Source: Ornatilinea sp.
GTDB taxonomy: Bacteria > Chloroflexota > Anaerolineae > Anaerolineales > Anaerolineaceae
DNA length: 42,168 nucleotides
Reading direction: 5' to 3'
Assembly: GCA_018433975.1 (NCBI GenBank)
Contig: JAHDQE010000054.1
Span: 1-42,168 of the forward strand
Shown here: positions 1-8,125 of the stretch, one piece after another
Numbering within the stretch: position 1 is the stretch's first letter
How the letters are laid out: every line of letters begins with the position of its first letter
The notes under the pieces: generated by a model
Told to the model about the DNA's origin: nothing
The model's input: only the letters and a program-made list of their open reading frames with translations
Databases searched by the model: none
Program-made: the position numbers and the translations under genes

Positions 1-2
1 CA

Positions 3-290
3 CTGATGCAGGTAGTGACTTTGCTTACCCGCCGTTATTTATACGGCTATTTGGCTGGACTTTCTCTTCTGATCGGCAGTATGGGGCTGAGTGGTTCTTT
101 GGTAAATGTGCCCGACATTTTAAAGCTTTTACCTCCCATTCGAAACCTGATCATGACCTTTTATCCTTATCCATTTCGTGAAGTTCCTATCTTTTGGTCC
201 TATGTTTATTGGGGAATCGGCCTGGTTTTACTCATTTTTGTGGGACGGGCTATCAGCCGTCATCAAAATTACCTTGCTCAACGTCATTAA
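3..290 (+). CDS. C-terminal part of an ABC-2 type transporter permease (5' end outside the window)
   Basis: The reading frame is open to the left edge, so this is probably the tail of a longer gene rather than a 94-residue protein starting at the ATG at 6. Two hydrophobic segments are visible, one near the start (LYGYLAGLSLLIG) and one near the end (YVYWGIGLVLLIFVG), followed by a basic cytoplasmic tail. The stop lies only about 10 bases before the start of an ABC ATPase gene, so the two are almost certainly cotranscribed and form one transporter. The assignment as permease rests on hydrophobicity and this neighbour; the family cannot be fixed from the fragment, and an unrelated membrane protein is possible. 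Confidence 0.5.
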   Translation: MMQVVTLLTRRYLYGYLAGLSLLIGSMGLSGSLVNVPDILKLLPPIRNLIMTFYPYPFREVPIFWSYVYWGIGLVLLIFVGRAISRHQNYLAQRH

Positions 291-302
291 TCGAGGAGTA
301 TG

Positions 303-977
303 ATGAACTCTAACCTTGAAAATGTTGTGCTTACTGCACGAAATATTCGTAAGAAATTTGGCAAGAATCAAGTTCTGGACCATGTAGATTTTGATCTCCC
401 GGTTGGAATGATCTATGGCATCAGTGGTTCCAACGGGGCCGGGAAATCGGTATTTTTACGGATTTTAAGCGGCCTGATCCTGCCCGATGAGGGAGAAGTC
501 AGCGTAATGGGAAAACGGATTGGAGAAGAGATTGAATTTGCTCCATCAACCGGAATCCTGATTGATAACCCGGGCTTTCTGCTGGCCAACAGCGGGCGGC
601 GCAACTTGCAACTCCTGGCCGGCGTGAGTGGAAAAGCTTCCGAAGCCAGAATCGTCGAGGCTATCCGTCAGGTGGATCTGGATCCCGATGACCGCCGTCC
701 CGTCAGCACCTATTCAACAGGGATGCGGCAGCGCCTGGGTCTGGCTCAGGCCATTATGGAAGATCCTGACCTGCTTATTTTGGATGAACCGACCAATGGA
801 CTTGACTTTGATGGGCAGCGCGAAATCTACGATTATCTGATAACGCTGCGTGAACAGGGTAAGACTATCCTGATCACCAGCCACAGTCGGGATGAGTTGA
901 AGATTTTATGTGATCAGATTTTTACTCTGTCCTCAGGGAGATTAAATCCTTACTTTGACAGCGGATCAGGGGTGTAA
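303..977 (+). CDS. ABC transporter ATP-binding protein, exporter (ABC-2) type
   Basis: This is the ATPase that would power the permease encoded just upstream. Visible motifs are Walker A GSNGAGKS (residues about 42-49), the signature STGMRQRLGLAQ, Walker B LLILDEPTNGLD and the H-loop TSHS. At about 224 residues it is a bare nucleotide-binding domain of the CcmA/drug-export type. Two ATGs lie in tandem at 300 and 303. The GAGGAG Shine-Dalgarno at 293-298 leaves only 1 base before the first but 4 before the second, so I prefer 303. The substrate cannot be told from the sequence; antibiotic, peptide or lipid export are all possible. Confidence 0.85.
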   Translation: MNSNLENVVLTARNIRKKFGKNQVLDHVDFDLPVGMIYGISGSNGAGKSVFLRILSGLILPDEGEVSVMGKRIGEEIEFAPSTGILIDNPGFLLANSGRRNLQLLAGVSGKASEARIVEAIRQVDLDPDDRRPVSTYSTGMRQRLGLAQAIMEDPDLLILDEPTNGLDFDGQREIYDYLITLREQGKTILITSHSRDELKILCDQIFTLSSGRLNPYFDSGSGV

Positions 978-1036
978 AGAGACGATTTCCCTGCAAATTT
1001 TCGCGATTAGAATCGTTTTATTGGAAATGTGATGCT

Positions 1037-3298
1037 ATGAAAATTTTACATTCTCCATTTCTCCCAACCATTTTTTTTACGCTGCTGGTGTTTAATCTGA
1101 CGGGCTGTGGCCCTGCGGCCGGTCCAACGGAGCCAGTTCAATCACTGGCACCGGCAGCGGGTCAAAATGATATTGCCAAACCGGGAACCTCTCTCCCGTA
1201 TGGAGTTTCGTCAGAGTCTGCCGATGACTTCCCGAGCTCAGGTTCAGGGGATGCTTTACTGCCATTGGAGCAGGAATTAGAACCCATCACAACAGGCAAC
1301 ATTCAACGTTTGAGCTTGCTGGCTCATTTTAGTGAAGGCGGCCTTGGAGAAGAAATGGCGATCTCACCGGATGGGAAATTTCTGGCGCTGGCTGCCAGTG
1401 GAGGGGTGGTTCTGTATGATGCACTCACGGCAGAATGGTTGGATATTTATCCTACTCGCAGCAAGGTGATTAGCCTGGCTTTTTCTCCGGATGGCCAAAA
1501 ATTGGCTTATTTCTCGGATATTCCCAGTGGTGAGAAATACAGTGGCCCCGATCCTGGTCTTACCGGAAGCGAAATATTAAAACCACAACTCACGATGCGG
1601 TCTATCCCAGAAGGGAGAATATTTTACGAACTGCCGCTGTCAGGCAGAGGTTGTGGAGAATATAATGCCGATTCATTGACTTTCAGCCCGGATGGAAAAT
1701 GTATCCTTTTTTCTGATTCCTTTGGGTTGAATGGTTATCCCAGCACGGGTTCAATTTGTGTGCTGGATGCAGAGAATGGCAGGCTGCTGCACGCCATCGA
1801 ACCCGAAAATCCGTGGCGGGTGTATGGCATTACCCCACCGTTGTTGGACGGAAAAACGGTTTGGGCGCTGAGCGTGGATGATTCAAGAGCCAAAGAGGGT
1901 GGCATTTTTCTTAACCAGCTCAGAAAATATAATTTGGAAAATGGCGCACTCGAAATACAATTGGATTTATCGGAATCCGAAAATTTTCTGCACCTTTCTC
2001 CCAATCAGGAGTGGATGGTAATGGGTGGCAAAACGGCACAAATTCGATCCACTGGGGATGGCAGCCTTCAGGTGGAGGTCCAATCTGCGGGAGATAACAA
2101 CAACTTTTCCGCGGCACGTTTCTCTCCGGATAGCAGCAGCCTCGCTTTGGGCGCCTGGGACGGCTCGGTGAGCCTGTACAGTGTCCCGGCAGGCCAGTTA
2201 ATTGGCAAGCTGGAGGCAGAGGACGTTAATTCTACCTTGGAGGAATATGAAACCAAGCATGTACTGGATCTGGTTTTTTCCAGCGATGGCAGTATTTTAT
2301 ATTCCCTTTTGAACAGTTATTTTGTGGACACACCTGAAATCGTGCGGGCGCTGCGCCTGGCGGACAGGCAGGAGCTTTTCCGGCTTTCCGGCCGGAATAC
2401 GGTGGATCGCCGCCCATCGCTTTCTCCGGATGATGTCCTGCTGGCCTGGGGTGGTTACGAGAACGGCAGCGTTCAGGTCTGGTTTACTGCAAATGAAAAG
2501 GTACGCTATATCCTGAAAGGACATACCGCAACGGTTTTGCAAACGCTTTTCTCACCGGATGGGAGCCAACTTGCTACGGCTTCAATGGATGGAACGGTGC
2601 GTCTGTGGCATACAGCGGATGGATCGCTGTTGACCACATTCGACGCTCACCCGGGAGGGGTGTGGAGTATTGGCTATACAGATGATGGCAGTCGTTTGGT
2701 TTCGGTAGGCAGAGACGGCCTATTGAAGCTGTGGAACCTGGCAGATGGCAGCCTGTTGAAAACGTTGGCGACAGGCACGGGTGAATGGCAGGTGAATTCG
2801 GTCTTCTTTACCATGGATCAGCAAAGTGTTCTGGTAATATCCGGCTGCCTCTATCCTTTGAGCTGTTTGGCAGCAGGGGCAGGAGACCTGCGCCAAATTG
2901 AGCTTACCAGTGGACAAATCACGACCCTGCTGCCGTATGGAATTCAGGACCTCAATTTTTCTCTGGACCAGTCCCGGTTCGGTGCATTTGGTTCGCAGGG
3001 AAGTTTGATAGGGCAGGTTTCTTCTGGCCGGTTTCAAGTGTCCCAATCTTTTGCTTCACCTTTTGGTACGGGAGCTTTGGGAGGAGCTGCCATCTCGCCA
3101 GATGGCAGTTTGTTCCTGTCAGGAAATGCACTTGGAATCCATGCCTGGAAAGTAAACAGCGGCGAGATGATTGCTCTTGTGCAGGGCCGCAGTGGCGCCG
3201 GAAACTATGGAATGATGCAGTTTACTCCGGACGGAAGTATTGTTATTGTTTCTGACGCTGACGGGGTAATCGATTTATGGGGTGTGCCTTCTCAATAA
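1037..3298 (+). CDS. WD40-repeat lipoprotein, probable beta-propeller
   Basis: A 753-residue secreted lipoprotein. The N-terminus is a type II signal peptide with lipobox L-T-G-C (Cys24), followed by a Pro/Ala/Ser-rich linker. The rest is built of repeats carrying the phrase SPDG (for example ISPDGKFLA, FSPDGSQLATASMDGTVRLW, SPDGSLFLSG) typical of WD40 blades; the clearest canonical blades are at about residues 490-580. The number of repeats would allow two propellers. It would sit anchored outside the membrane, probably as a protein-interaction scaffold. It follows the ABC exporter genes by about 60 bases and may be in their transcript, but no functional link is shown. The ribosome binding site is weak. 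Confidence 0.85.
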   Translation: MKILHSPFLPTIFFTLLVFNLTGCGPAAGPTEPVQSLAPAAGQNDIAKPGTSLPYGVSSESADDFPSSGSGDALLPLEQELEPITTGNIQRLSLLAHFSEGGLGEEMAISPDGKFLALAASGGVVLYDALTAEWLDIYPTRSKVISLAFSPDGQKLAYFSDIPSGEKYSGPDPGLTGSEILKPQLTMRSIPEGRIFYELPLSGRGCGEYNADSLTFSPDGKCILFSDSFGLNGYPSTGSICVLDAENGRLLHAIEPENPWRVYGITPPLLDGKTVWALSVDDSRAKEGGIFLNQLRKYNLENGALEIQLDLSESENFLHLSPNQEWMVMGGKTAQIRSTGDGSLQVEVQSAGDNNNFSAARFSPDSSSLALGAWDGSVSLYSVPAGQLIGKLEAEDVNSTLEEYETKHVLDLVFSSDGSILYSLLNSYFVDTPEIVRALRLADRQELFRLSGRNTVDRRPSLSPDDVLLAWGGYENGSVQVWFTANEKVRYILKGHTATVLQTLFSPDGSQLATASMDGTVRLWHTADGSLLTTFDAHPGGVWSIGYTDDGSRLVSVGRDGLLKLWNLADGSLLKTLATGTGEWQVNSVFFTMDQQSVLVISGCLYPLSCLAAGAGDLRQIELTSGQITTLLPYGIQDLNFSLDQSRFGAFGSQGSLIGQVSSGRFQVSQSFASPFGTGALGGAAISPDGSLFLSGNALGIHAWKVNSGEMIALVQGRSGAGNYGMMQFTPDGSIVIVSDADGVIDLWGVPSQ

Positions 3299-3538
3299 CT
3301 ACTGCACTATCGAATATTGACGGGAACAGAGGTTGAAACTCCTAAAAATGTTGAATAGATTCTCATTGGAGGGAAATGCAGGCACGCCGAATTTTCAATG
3401 GTTGGTTACCTGGCTGAGATGGGTTTGCGAAATTACTATGTTGATAAAGCCTTTCTTGGCGCAGCGGGCATCCATTACAAAATAGGCAAAGCTCTGGACG
3501 AAATGGAGTTAAAGAGATTTACTTTAGAAACATCTTGA
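3299..3538 (+). pseudogene. Remnant of a DeoR/GlpR-family regulator (C-terminal effector domain only)
   Basis: Reading the plus strand in the frame that ends at the TGA at 3536-3538 gives PKNVE-stop-ILIGGKCRHAEFSMVGYLAE, then LRNYYVDKAFLGAAGIHYKIG and DEMELKR. These match, in order, the DeoR C-terminal domain landmarks: the ILxGG strand, the LVGPLAE-like helix, the VDKAFLGADGI motif and the EELELKR helix. An in-frame TAG at 3356-3358 interrupts it, the stretch between KIG and DEMELKR is shorter than in intact members, and no DNA-binding N-terminus precedes it because the WD40 gene ends at 3298. It is therefore a decayed fragment. It lies next to a dehydrogenase pair that such a regulator could once have controlled. 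Confidence 0.75.
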
Positions 3539-3540
3539 AG

Positions 3541-3585
3541 ACAGCCGGTTGAATTAGTGGCAATACCATTAATTCAACCGGCTGT
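3541..3585 (+). terminator. Strong rho-independent terminator
   Basis: A 16-bp perfect inverted repeat (arms 3541-3556 and 3570-3585, beginning ACAGCCGGTTGAATTA) continues inward through GTGG/CCAT pairing to a 5-base loop and is followed by TTTT. It terminates plus-strand transcription just after the DeoR remnant and is better preserved than the gene it served. Confidence 0.85.
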
Positions 3586-3723
3586 TTTTCAAATGATATA
3601 AAAACACGGACGCAAGGCTTGTGATAGATCTGATGGATCGTATTTTTGATTGAGGCCGAATTACTGTGATGCAAGTGTTGTGATGCCAAGGACCCTGCTT
3701 CCTTACCGTAATTACCGGAAAAC

Positions 3724-5202
3724 TTATTGTTGGTTCTGTTGTACACGATTGACCAAACTTTGAGCTTTTGAAAAGATGTCATCTACCCAGGTCTGATCCA
3801 TCCAATCCATGAAAATCATCAGGTCGGTTGTACTGAGGCGTTTCCGGAGCATGTAAGCGTTCTGGTATGCCCACCGGGCTTGATTTTCCTGGATTCCTAA
3901 TTCTTCAAAGGTCAACGGATGCCCTGCTTCATGGAGCATTTTGGTATAAGTTTCGGCCGGAAGGGTCAAACTTTCCATTTTTGGCTTGATTTGACCCCAT
4001 TCTGCCAGCAGCTTCTCAAAGCCAGGCCGAACGTTTTTCCAGATTACCAGTTTCTTCTGATAATCTCGCCAACACTCTGCGCCCATTTTGCCGGTAGGGT
4101 CAATCTCTGCAAACACCTTCATGATTTTATTTTTCATTTCGTCTTCGCTGAGATAACACTGTTCGACATCCACTGCAGCCGGGTTAAATTTTTTGAAGAA
4201 CTCTTCAAATCCAAGCACGACCAAAATTCCCGCGACAGCCACCTGCGAGCCGTGATTTCGGACCGGGCGGTGGAAATGTTCGGCACTCATATCCAGCAGA
4301 TGCGCAATGCCGTGCTCGTATCCGGACATGGGGGTAGAATCATCGGCAAAGGTCATTGCCAGACCACCGAGAGTCAAAATCTTGGCTAACATCTGCATGC
4401 CCGTAAGCGTTTGTTTGCCAATCTCACTGGCGCTTTGGATAAGCAGAGGACGTGCTTCGTCCAGAATAGCACGTGAGGCGGGTGAATCGGGAATGACTTC
4501 CATATAAATTCCCATAAACCATTCCAGCGATGCAATGTACATTGCGCACATATCACCAATCCCCCCAAGAGTGAGGGAATGCGGGCAATCGAGCAAGATT
4601 TTTAAGTCGCACAGGATAACATTGGGCAGGCGTGTGCGCCAGGTGCGTTTTACGCCGTCCTTAGAGATGATTGCAAGAGAAGAAGAGTAAGCGGGCACGG
4701 AGTTTGCGGTAGGTATGGAGATCAAAGGTACCGGGGGCTGGTTGTTGTGCTCATTATCATACAGGAAACAGGCATATTTGCAAATATCCGCCACAACTCC
4801 GGAACCAAGCCCAATCACAACCGCACCGGGTTGGATTTGTTTGTGCACCACTTCAACCTGTTCAAAATCCGGATGGACGACACCAAAGTGGTCTCCTTCC
4901 AGTATTATGGTCGTCACCTGGTAGCCTCCCTGGGTCAGGATCTGGGATACAAGCGGTTTAAGGCTTACCTGATCACGAACCATGGGCGTTTTATCCATAA
5001 CGACCAATACTTGTTTAAAGTCAGGTGCCGTACGGTACAGTACGGCAGGCAGGTCATAAATAGCTTCTGAATGGATGATCACTTCTTTAAGGGCAAGGTC
5101 TGCGAAAGGATCCATGTTGGCAGCAGATCGTACTTTTTCCTTAAAGGCAGGATAATCTGAAGGGTCAAACTGAAAATCAGATGTTGCTTGATGCGCGTTC
5201 AT
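3724..5202 (-). CDS. Glycerol-1-phosphate dehydrogenase-like enzyme (AraM/EgsA type)
   Basis: A 492-residue member of the iron-dependent alcohol dehydrogenase/dehydroquinate synthase fold, close to bacterial AraM and archaeal EgsA, which reduce dihydroxyacetone phosphate to sn-glycerol 1-phosphate with NAD(P)H. The nucleotide-binding loop GLGSG is at 131-135, with ISIPTANS after it. The three expected metal ligands are present: Asp217 in GGIGDM, His297 in GYEHGIAH and His317 in RNHGSQ. It is longer than typical AraM, with an extra C-terminal helical part. The start has TAAGGAGG six bases upstream. It follows an SDR gene by 16 bases, so the two form an operon. The true substrate may be another sugar phosphate or polyol. 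Confidence 0.8.
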   Translation of the reverse strand: MNAHQATSDFQFDPSDYPAFKEKVRSAANMDPFADLALKEVIIHSEAIYDLPAVLYRTAPDFKQVLVVMDKTPMVRDQVSLKPLVSQILTQGGYQVTTIILEGDHFGVVHPDFEQVEVVHKQIQPGAVVIGLGSGVVADICKYACFLYDNEHNNQPPVPLISIPTANSVPAYSSSLAIISKDGVKRTWRTRLPNVILCDLKILLDCPHSLTLGGIGDMCAMYIASLEWFMGIYMEVIPDSPASRAILDEARPLLIQSASEIGKQTLTGMQMLAKILTLGGLAMTFADDSTPMSGYEHGIAHLLDMSAEHFHRPVRNHGSQVAVAGILVVLGFEEFFKKFNPAAVDVEQCYLSEDEMKNKIMKVFAEIDPTGKMGAECWRDYQKKLVIWKNVRPGFEKLLAEWGQIKPKMESLTLPAETYTKMLHEAGHPLTFEELGIQENQARWAYQNAYMLRKRLSTTDLMIFMDWMDQTWVDDIFSKAQSLVNRVQQNQQ

Positions 5203-5218
5203 TTATGCCTCCTTATAA

Positions 5219-5953
5219 CTAATGCCCTAACATTCCACCGGTTGCATCAATTGTTGTGCCGGTAACACAACTGGCTGCCTCAGATGCCATAAAAACGACT
5301 ACGTTTGCAACTTCAGCAGGTTTAATAAAACGTCCGATAGGAATGCGTTGTAAATAATTCTTCCCATGCGAATCGATTGCAGTTCGGGTCATTTCTGTTT
5401 GCATGATGCCCGGAGCAACGGCCACGACACGAACACCACTTTCCGCGCACTCCAATGCCAGAGAACGGGTAAAACTCACCAGGCCTGCTTTGGCGGCAGC
5501 GTAATGACTGTGCCCGTTTGCAGAACCTTGAAATGCAACCGGAGACACAATATTAATGATTTTTCCCGGCCGTTTTTCGGCCTCCAGGTAGCGGACAAAC
5601 CGCTTACTGAACAGAAAAGCGCCTGTTAGATTGACGCGGAGAGTACGTTCCCATTCCTCGTCGGGCATGTCATGTACTCTGGTGGACGGCCATATCCCCG
5701 CATTATTGATCAGAATATCAATGCTGCCGAATTCTCGATCGATTTGATTTAATGCTCGTTCGATATCCTCAGCGCAGGTTACATCACCTTTTAAAAAGAT
5801 GCTCTTTTTGCCGAGAGGAGAAGATGGGGGATTGCACAAATCAAATATGGCCAGATTGGCACCTTCCTGGGCAAAGGCTGCGCCAATCGCAGCTCCCAGC
5901 CCGGAAACTCCACCGGTTACAATGACGGTTTTATTTGCTAAATTCAGATTCAT
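5219..5953 (-). CDS. SDR-family NAD(P)-dependent oxidoreductase
   Basis: A 244-residue classical short-chain dehydrogenase. It has TGGVSGLG (residues 13-20) for the dinucleotide, NNAG at 83-86, Ser137, and the YxxxK pair Tyr151/Lys155, so the catalytic triad is complete. The acidic residue ending the second strand (FDL, Asp38) favours NAD over NADP by the usual rule. It is the first gene of a two-gene minus-strand operon with the glycerol-1-phosphate dehydrogenase-like gene, suggesting oxidation of a sugar or polyol followed by a second redox step. The family is too broad to name a substrate. A 15-bp palindrome lies 24-60 bases upstream of the start. Confidence 0.85.
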   Translation of the reverse strand: MNLNLANKTVIVTGGVSGLGAAIGAAFAQEGANLAIFDLCNPPSSPLGKKSIFLKGDVTCAEDIERALNQIDREFGSIDILINNAGIWPSTRVHDMPDEEWERTLRVNLTGAFLFSKRFVRYLEAEKRPGKIINIVSPVAFQGSANGHSHYAAAKAGLVSFTRSLALECAESGVRVVAVAPGIMQTEMTRTAIDSHGKNYLQRIPIGRFIKPAEVANVVVFMASEAASCVTGTTIDATGGMLGH

Positions 5954-5976
5954 TTTTTATTCCAGCCTTTCCGCAT

Positions 5977-6013
5977 TTAGCTCGCTTATCAAAATATCTG
6001 ATAAGCGAGCTAA
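5977..6013. promoter_or_regulatory. Perfect 15-bp palindrome upstream of the SDR gene, candidate operator
   Basis: Arms TTAGCTCGCTTATCA (5977-5991) and its exact reverse complement (5999-6013) are separated by 7 bases. It lies 24-60 bases upstream of the SDR start. Neither side is followed by a T-run, which argues against a simple terminator and for an operator or a 5' leader hairpin. The binding protein is unknown. Confidence 0.5.
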
Positions 6014-6349
6014 GGAATGGATTGCTTTGTGTGTATCTAGCTTACCATACGTTGTTAATTTTGGATATCAAACATTCCTCAGACTGCTTTTGGATTATTG
6101 AATGCTGTGTTAAATGCTTCTACAAAAGAATTGGCGGATTGTTTCCATTCTCTTTTTGAAAAAAATAAGTGAAAGGGAATGGGCAGTAGGACCGGTATTC
6201 TGTTGGCAGGGACTTTAGAGTGAGGCCGGTTATTTTCTTTCTCGAAGCCAGTTAAAAATTGTCAAAGAAATATAGATGCCAGGATTTGTTACCAGAGATA
6301 AACTTGTTGAATTTCCCCATTTTTTCATGTTTGAGATGACAGATTTAAA
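6014..6349. other. Intergenic stretch without a recognisable gene
   Basis: Together with the palindrome before it and the hairpins after it, this fills the gap between the SDR promoter and the end of the nine-gene operon. I see only short, unconvincing reading frames and no RNA gene. Confidence 0.5.
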
Positions 6350-6381
6350 ATCACAGGGTATTTAGTCAAATGCCCTGTGAT
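6350..6381 (-). terminator. Second (distal) terminator hairpin of the nine-gene operon
   Basis: Two 14-base arms (6350-6363 and 6368-6381, core ATCACAGGG/CCCTGTGAT) pair with one G-U and a 4-base loop. On the minus strand the hairpin is followed by TTTAAAT. It lies about 30 bases beyond the first terminator and acts as a backup. Confidence 0.55.
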
Positions 6382-6408
6382 AGATATAATATTGCTGTGG
6401 TTAGAAGA

Positions 6409-6451
6409 AAAGACCTCTTGTATAGTTGTTTATGCTATACAAGAGGTCTTT
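6409..6451 (-). terminator. Rho-independent terminator of the nine-gene operon
   Basis: Perfect 17-bp arms (6409-6425 and 6435-6451, AAAGACCTCTTGTATAG and its complement) with a 9-base loop. On the minus strand the stem runs into TTTTCTTCT. It begins 10 bases after the stop codon of the last operon gene. Confidence 0.85.
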
Positions 6452-6460
6452 CGCACGATC

Positions 6461-7222
6461 TTAATCTTCTTTTGCAATTTCCCGCAATTTCAAAACAGCT
6501 TTCTCTATCAGCAAATGATATAAAATCTCTCCATTCTTTTTATCGCTTTCCCGAAGATCTCCTATTATGCCATTATCGGATAGATCTTTTGTGGCCCATC
6601 CGGTGCTGATGGTGGGGAAGGGGGCTTTGGGCAAAACGTTTTTGGGGATGGCGCCTACGAGCTCTGGCTTAAGATACAACAGCATTGAGGTTTCGATGGA
6701 TGCTGCGTGAACATCGGGATAGGTTACTTCTTTTATCACTTGCTTGATTTCATCGCTGCCCATAAAGTCGCTGCTCCACAGGCTTAAACAGAAAATACCC
6801 ACGCCATAGTTGTAATGCAGATCGTATGCCAGAGAGTTAATCAGATCAGTGTTTCCTCCATGGCTGTTTAGAATGACAATTTTTTTTACACCATGCTTTT
6901 GCATGGAGCCTACTATATCATCCAGTATTGCAATTAGCGTGGTTGCCTTTAACGATGCTGTGCCGGTGAAATCCATATGTTCCGGACTTTTCCCGTATGG
7001 CATTGAAGGCAGAAATACAAATGGATCTTCCGGTTCCAATTCTCTTCTTACGCCTTCTACGATTGCATTTAATATATAAGTGTCTGTTCCCATAGGTAAG
7101 TGGGGACCATGTTGTTCATTTGAGCCAATAGGAAACACGACGGTTTTGCTTTTCAGGGGGAGTTCGGACGCAGATAAAGTCGAAATTTCCTGCAGGCTTG
7201 GGGCAAGTCTTTTTTTACTCAC
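6461..7222 (-). CDS. Creatininase-family amidohydrolase, copy 1
   Basis: A 253-residue member of the creatinine amidohydrolase family, metal enzymes that open cyclic amides or hydrolyse formamides (creatininase, ArfB, MftE). All expected metal or catalytic positions are visible: GSNEQHGPHLP (Glu36, His38), GTDT (Asp47), NSHGGN (His121) and VHAASIETS (His172, Glu177). SPEHMDF (79-85) is also family-typical. The start is a GTG at 7220-7222 that overlaps the end of the MtrH-like gene by 8 bases, so it is translationally coupled and is the last gene of the operon. A second family member is two genes upstream, not close enough to be a recent tandem copy. The natural substrate is unknown. Confidence 0.85.
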   Translation of the reverse strand: MSKKRLAPSLQEISTLSASELPLKSKTVVFPIGSNEQHGPHLPMGTDTYILNAIVEGVRRELEPEDPFVFLPSMPYGKSPEHMDFTGTASLKATTLIAILDDIVGSMQKHGVKKIVILNSHGGNTDLINSLAYDLHYNYGVGIFCLSLWSSDFMGSDEIKQVIKEVTYPDVHAASIETSMLLYLKPELVGAIPKNVLPKAPFPTISTGWATKDLSDNGIIGDLRESDKKNGEILYHLLIEKAVLKLREIAKED

Positions 7223-8096
7223 GCTTCCTCGATTTTATTAATTGATTTCTGCGCAGATAGGATAAGTATTGTTTAGCATATGGATCCCGCCCGCTGATGA
7301 AATTAGAGGCAAACAGCAGGTTTAGGCCGTTTCTTCCGATACTGCTGCATAGCGGAGGATCCAGTAAGGCAACATCAAGCCCAGCGGGAATTGCTGCTAA
7401 AAGATAGGCCATGTCGATTGTATCTTTGTACGGCATGCCAAAACCGGCATTGTCAATTCCAAGAAATGTGGAAAATGAATATTTCTGTTTGAATTGCCGG
7501 AGCAATTCCAGCGTAACCAACATTGCATCTGGTTCACTTACACCTGTTGCCATAACAAGCGGATCGATTACAAGATCGTTGTCGGCTACGCCTATCGCCC
7601 GGGCTCGATTTGCAATCATTTCCCCGATTGAAAATCGGCCGGATACTGTAGTGGGAATTCCATTATGATCCATACACAGGCAAATTAGCGCGGCTTTACT
7701 CTCCTTTGTCAGTTCCAGCATGGATTGTAGTCTGTCCGGGTCACCGCTGGTGGAGAAGATTGGTTTGTAGGGAAGAATGTCAAGCGTCCTTCGCATTGCA
7801 TTTATGTTGGTTGAATCAATGTACAGGGGCAGGCCGGATGCGTCGTGCGCTGCTTTACAGGCTTTTGGAAGAATCAGTTCTTCGTTAATATCCGGGTGGG
7901 CAACCATGATTTGAAGCATGCCTGTGCCATCATTGCATTGTTTTTCAGCCAGACGCTTGACTTTATCAAAATCACCTTGTATGAGGCTGTGGGCAAGGGA
8001 ATCATCTTTTAAGGTGTTTATAAGCATACTGGCCAAAATGGTCGGATGCCCCGTGCCAAAAGTAAGATTTCCTGAGGAGCTTGTTAGAGTAGTCAT
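7215..8096 (-). CDS. MtrH-like pterin-dependent methyltransferase
   Basis: A 293-residue TIM-barrel protein of the MtrH/MtgA group, which moves methyl groups between corrinoid proteins and tetrahydrofolate or tetrahydromethanopterin. The pterin-binding strand ends are recognisable: LYIDSTN (Asp94), NDLVIDPLV (Asp178) and FLGIDNAGFGMP, which corresponds to GLSNVSFGLP in the methyltetrahydrofolate methyltransferases. It is enclosed by two creatininase-family genes in the operon. No corrinoid protein or MttB-type partner is in the window, so the methyl donor is open; it could alternatively act on a pterin or folate-like substrate itself. The start has no clear Shine-Dalgarno and may depend on coupling to the upstream gene 29 bases away. 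Confidence 0.75.
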   Translation of the reverse strand: MTTLTSSSGNLTFGTGHPTILASMLINTLKDDSLAHSLIQGDFDKVKRLAEKQCNDGTGMLQIMVAHPDINEELILPKACKAAHDASGLPLYIDSTNINAMRRTLDILPYKPIFSTSGDPDRLQSMLELTKESKAALICLCMDHNGIPTTVSGRFSIGEMIANRARAIGVADNDLVIDPLVMATGVSEPDAMLVTLELLRQFKQKYSFSTFLGIDNAGFGMPYKDTIDMAYLLAAIPAGLDVALLDPPLCSSIGRNGLNLLFASNFISGRDPYAKQYLSYLRRNQLIKSRKRE

Positions 8097-8125
8097 AAAT
8101 TGTATGTGGTTTCAAGCGGCTTTTT

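Noticed and set aside
3919..4389. 156-residue plus-strand open frame within the dehydrogenase gene
   Set aside because: No family motifs; it is a shadow of the conserved minus-strand gene.
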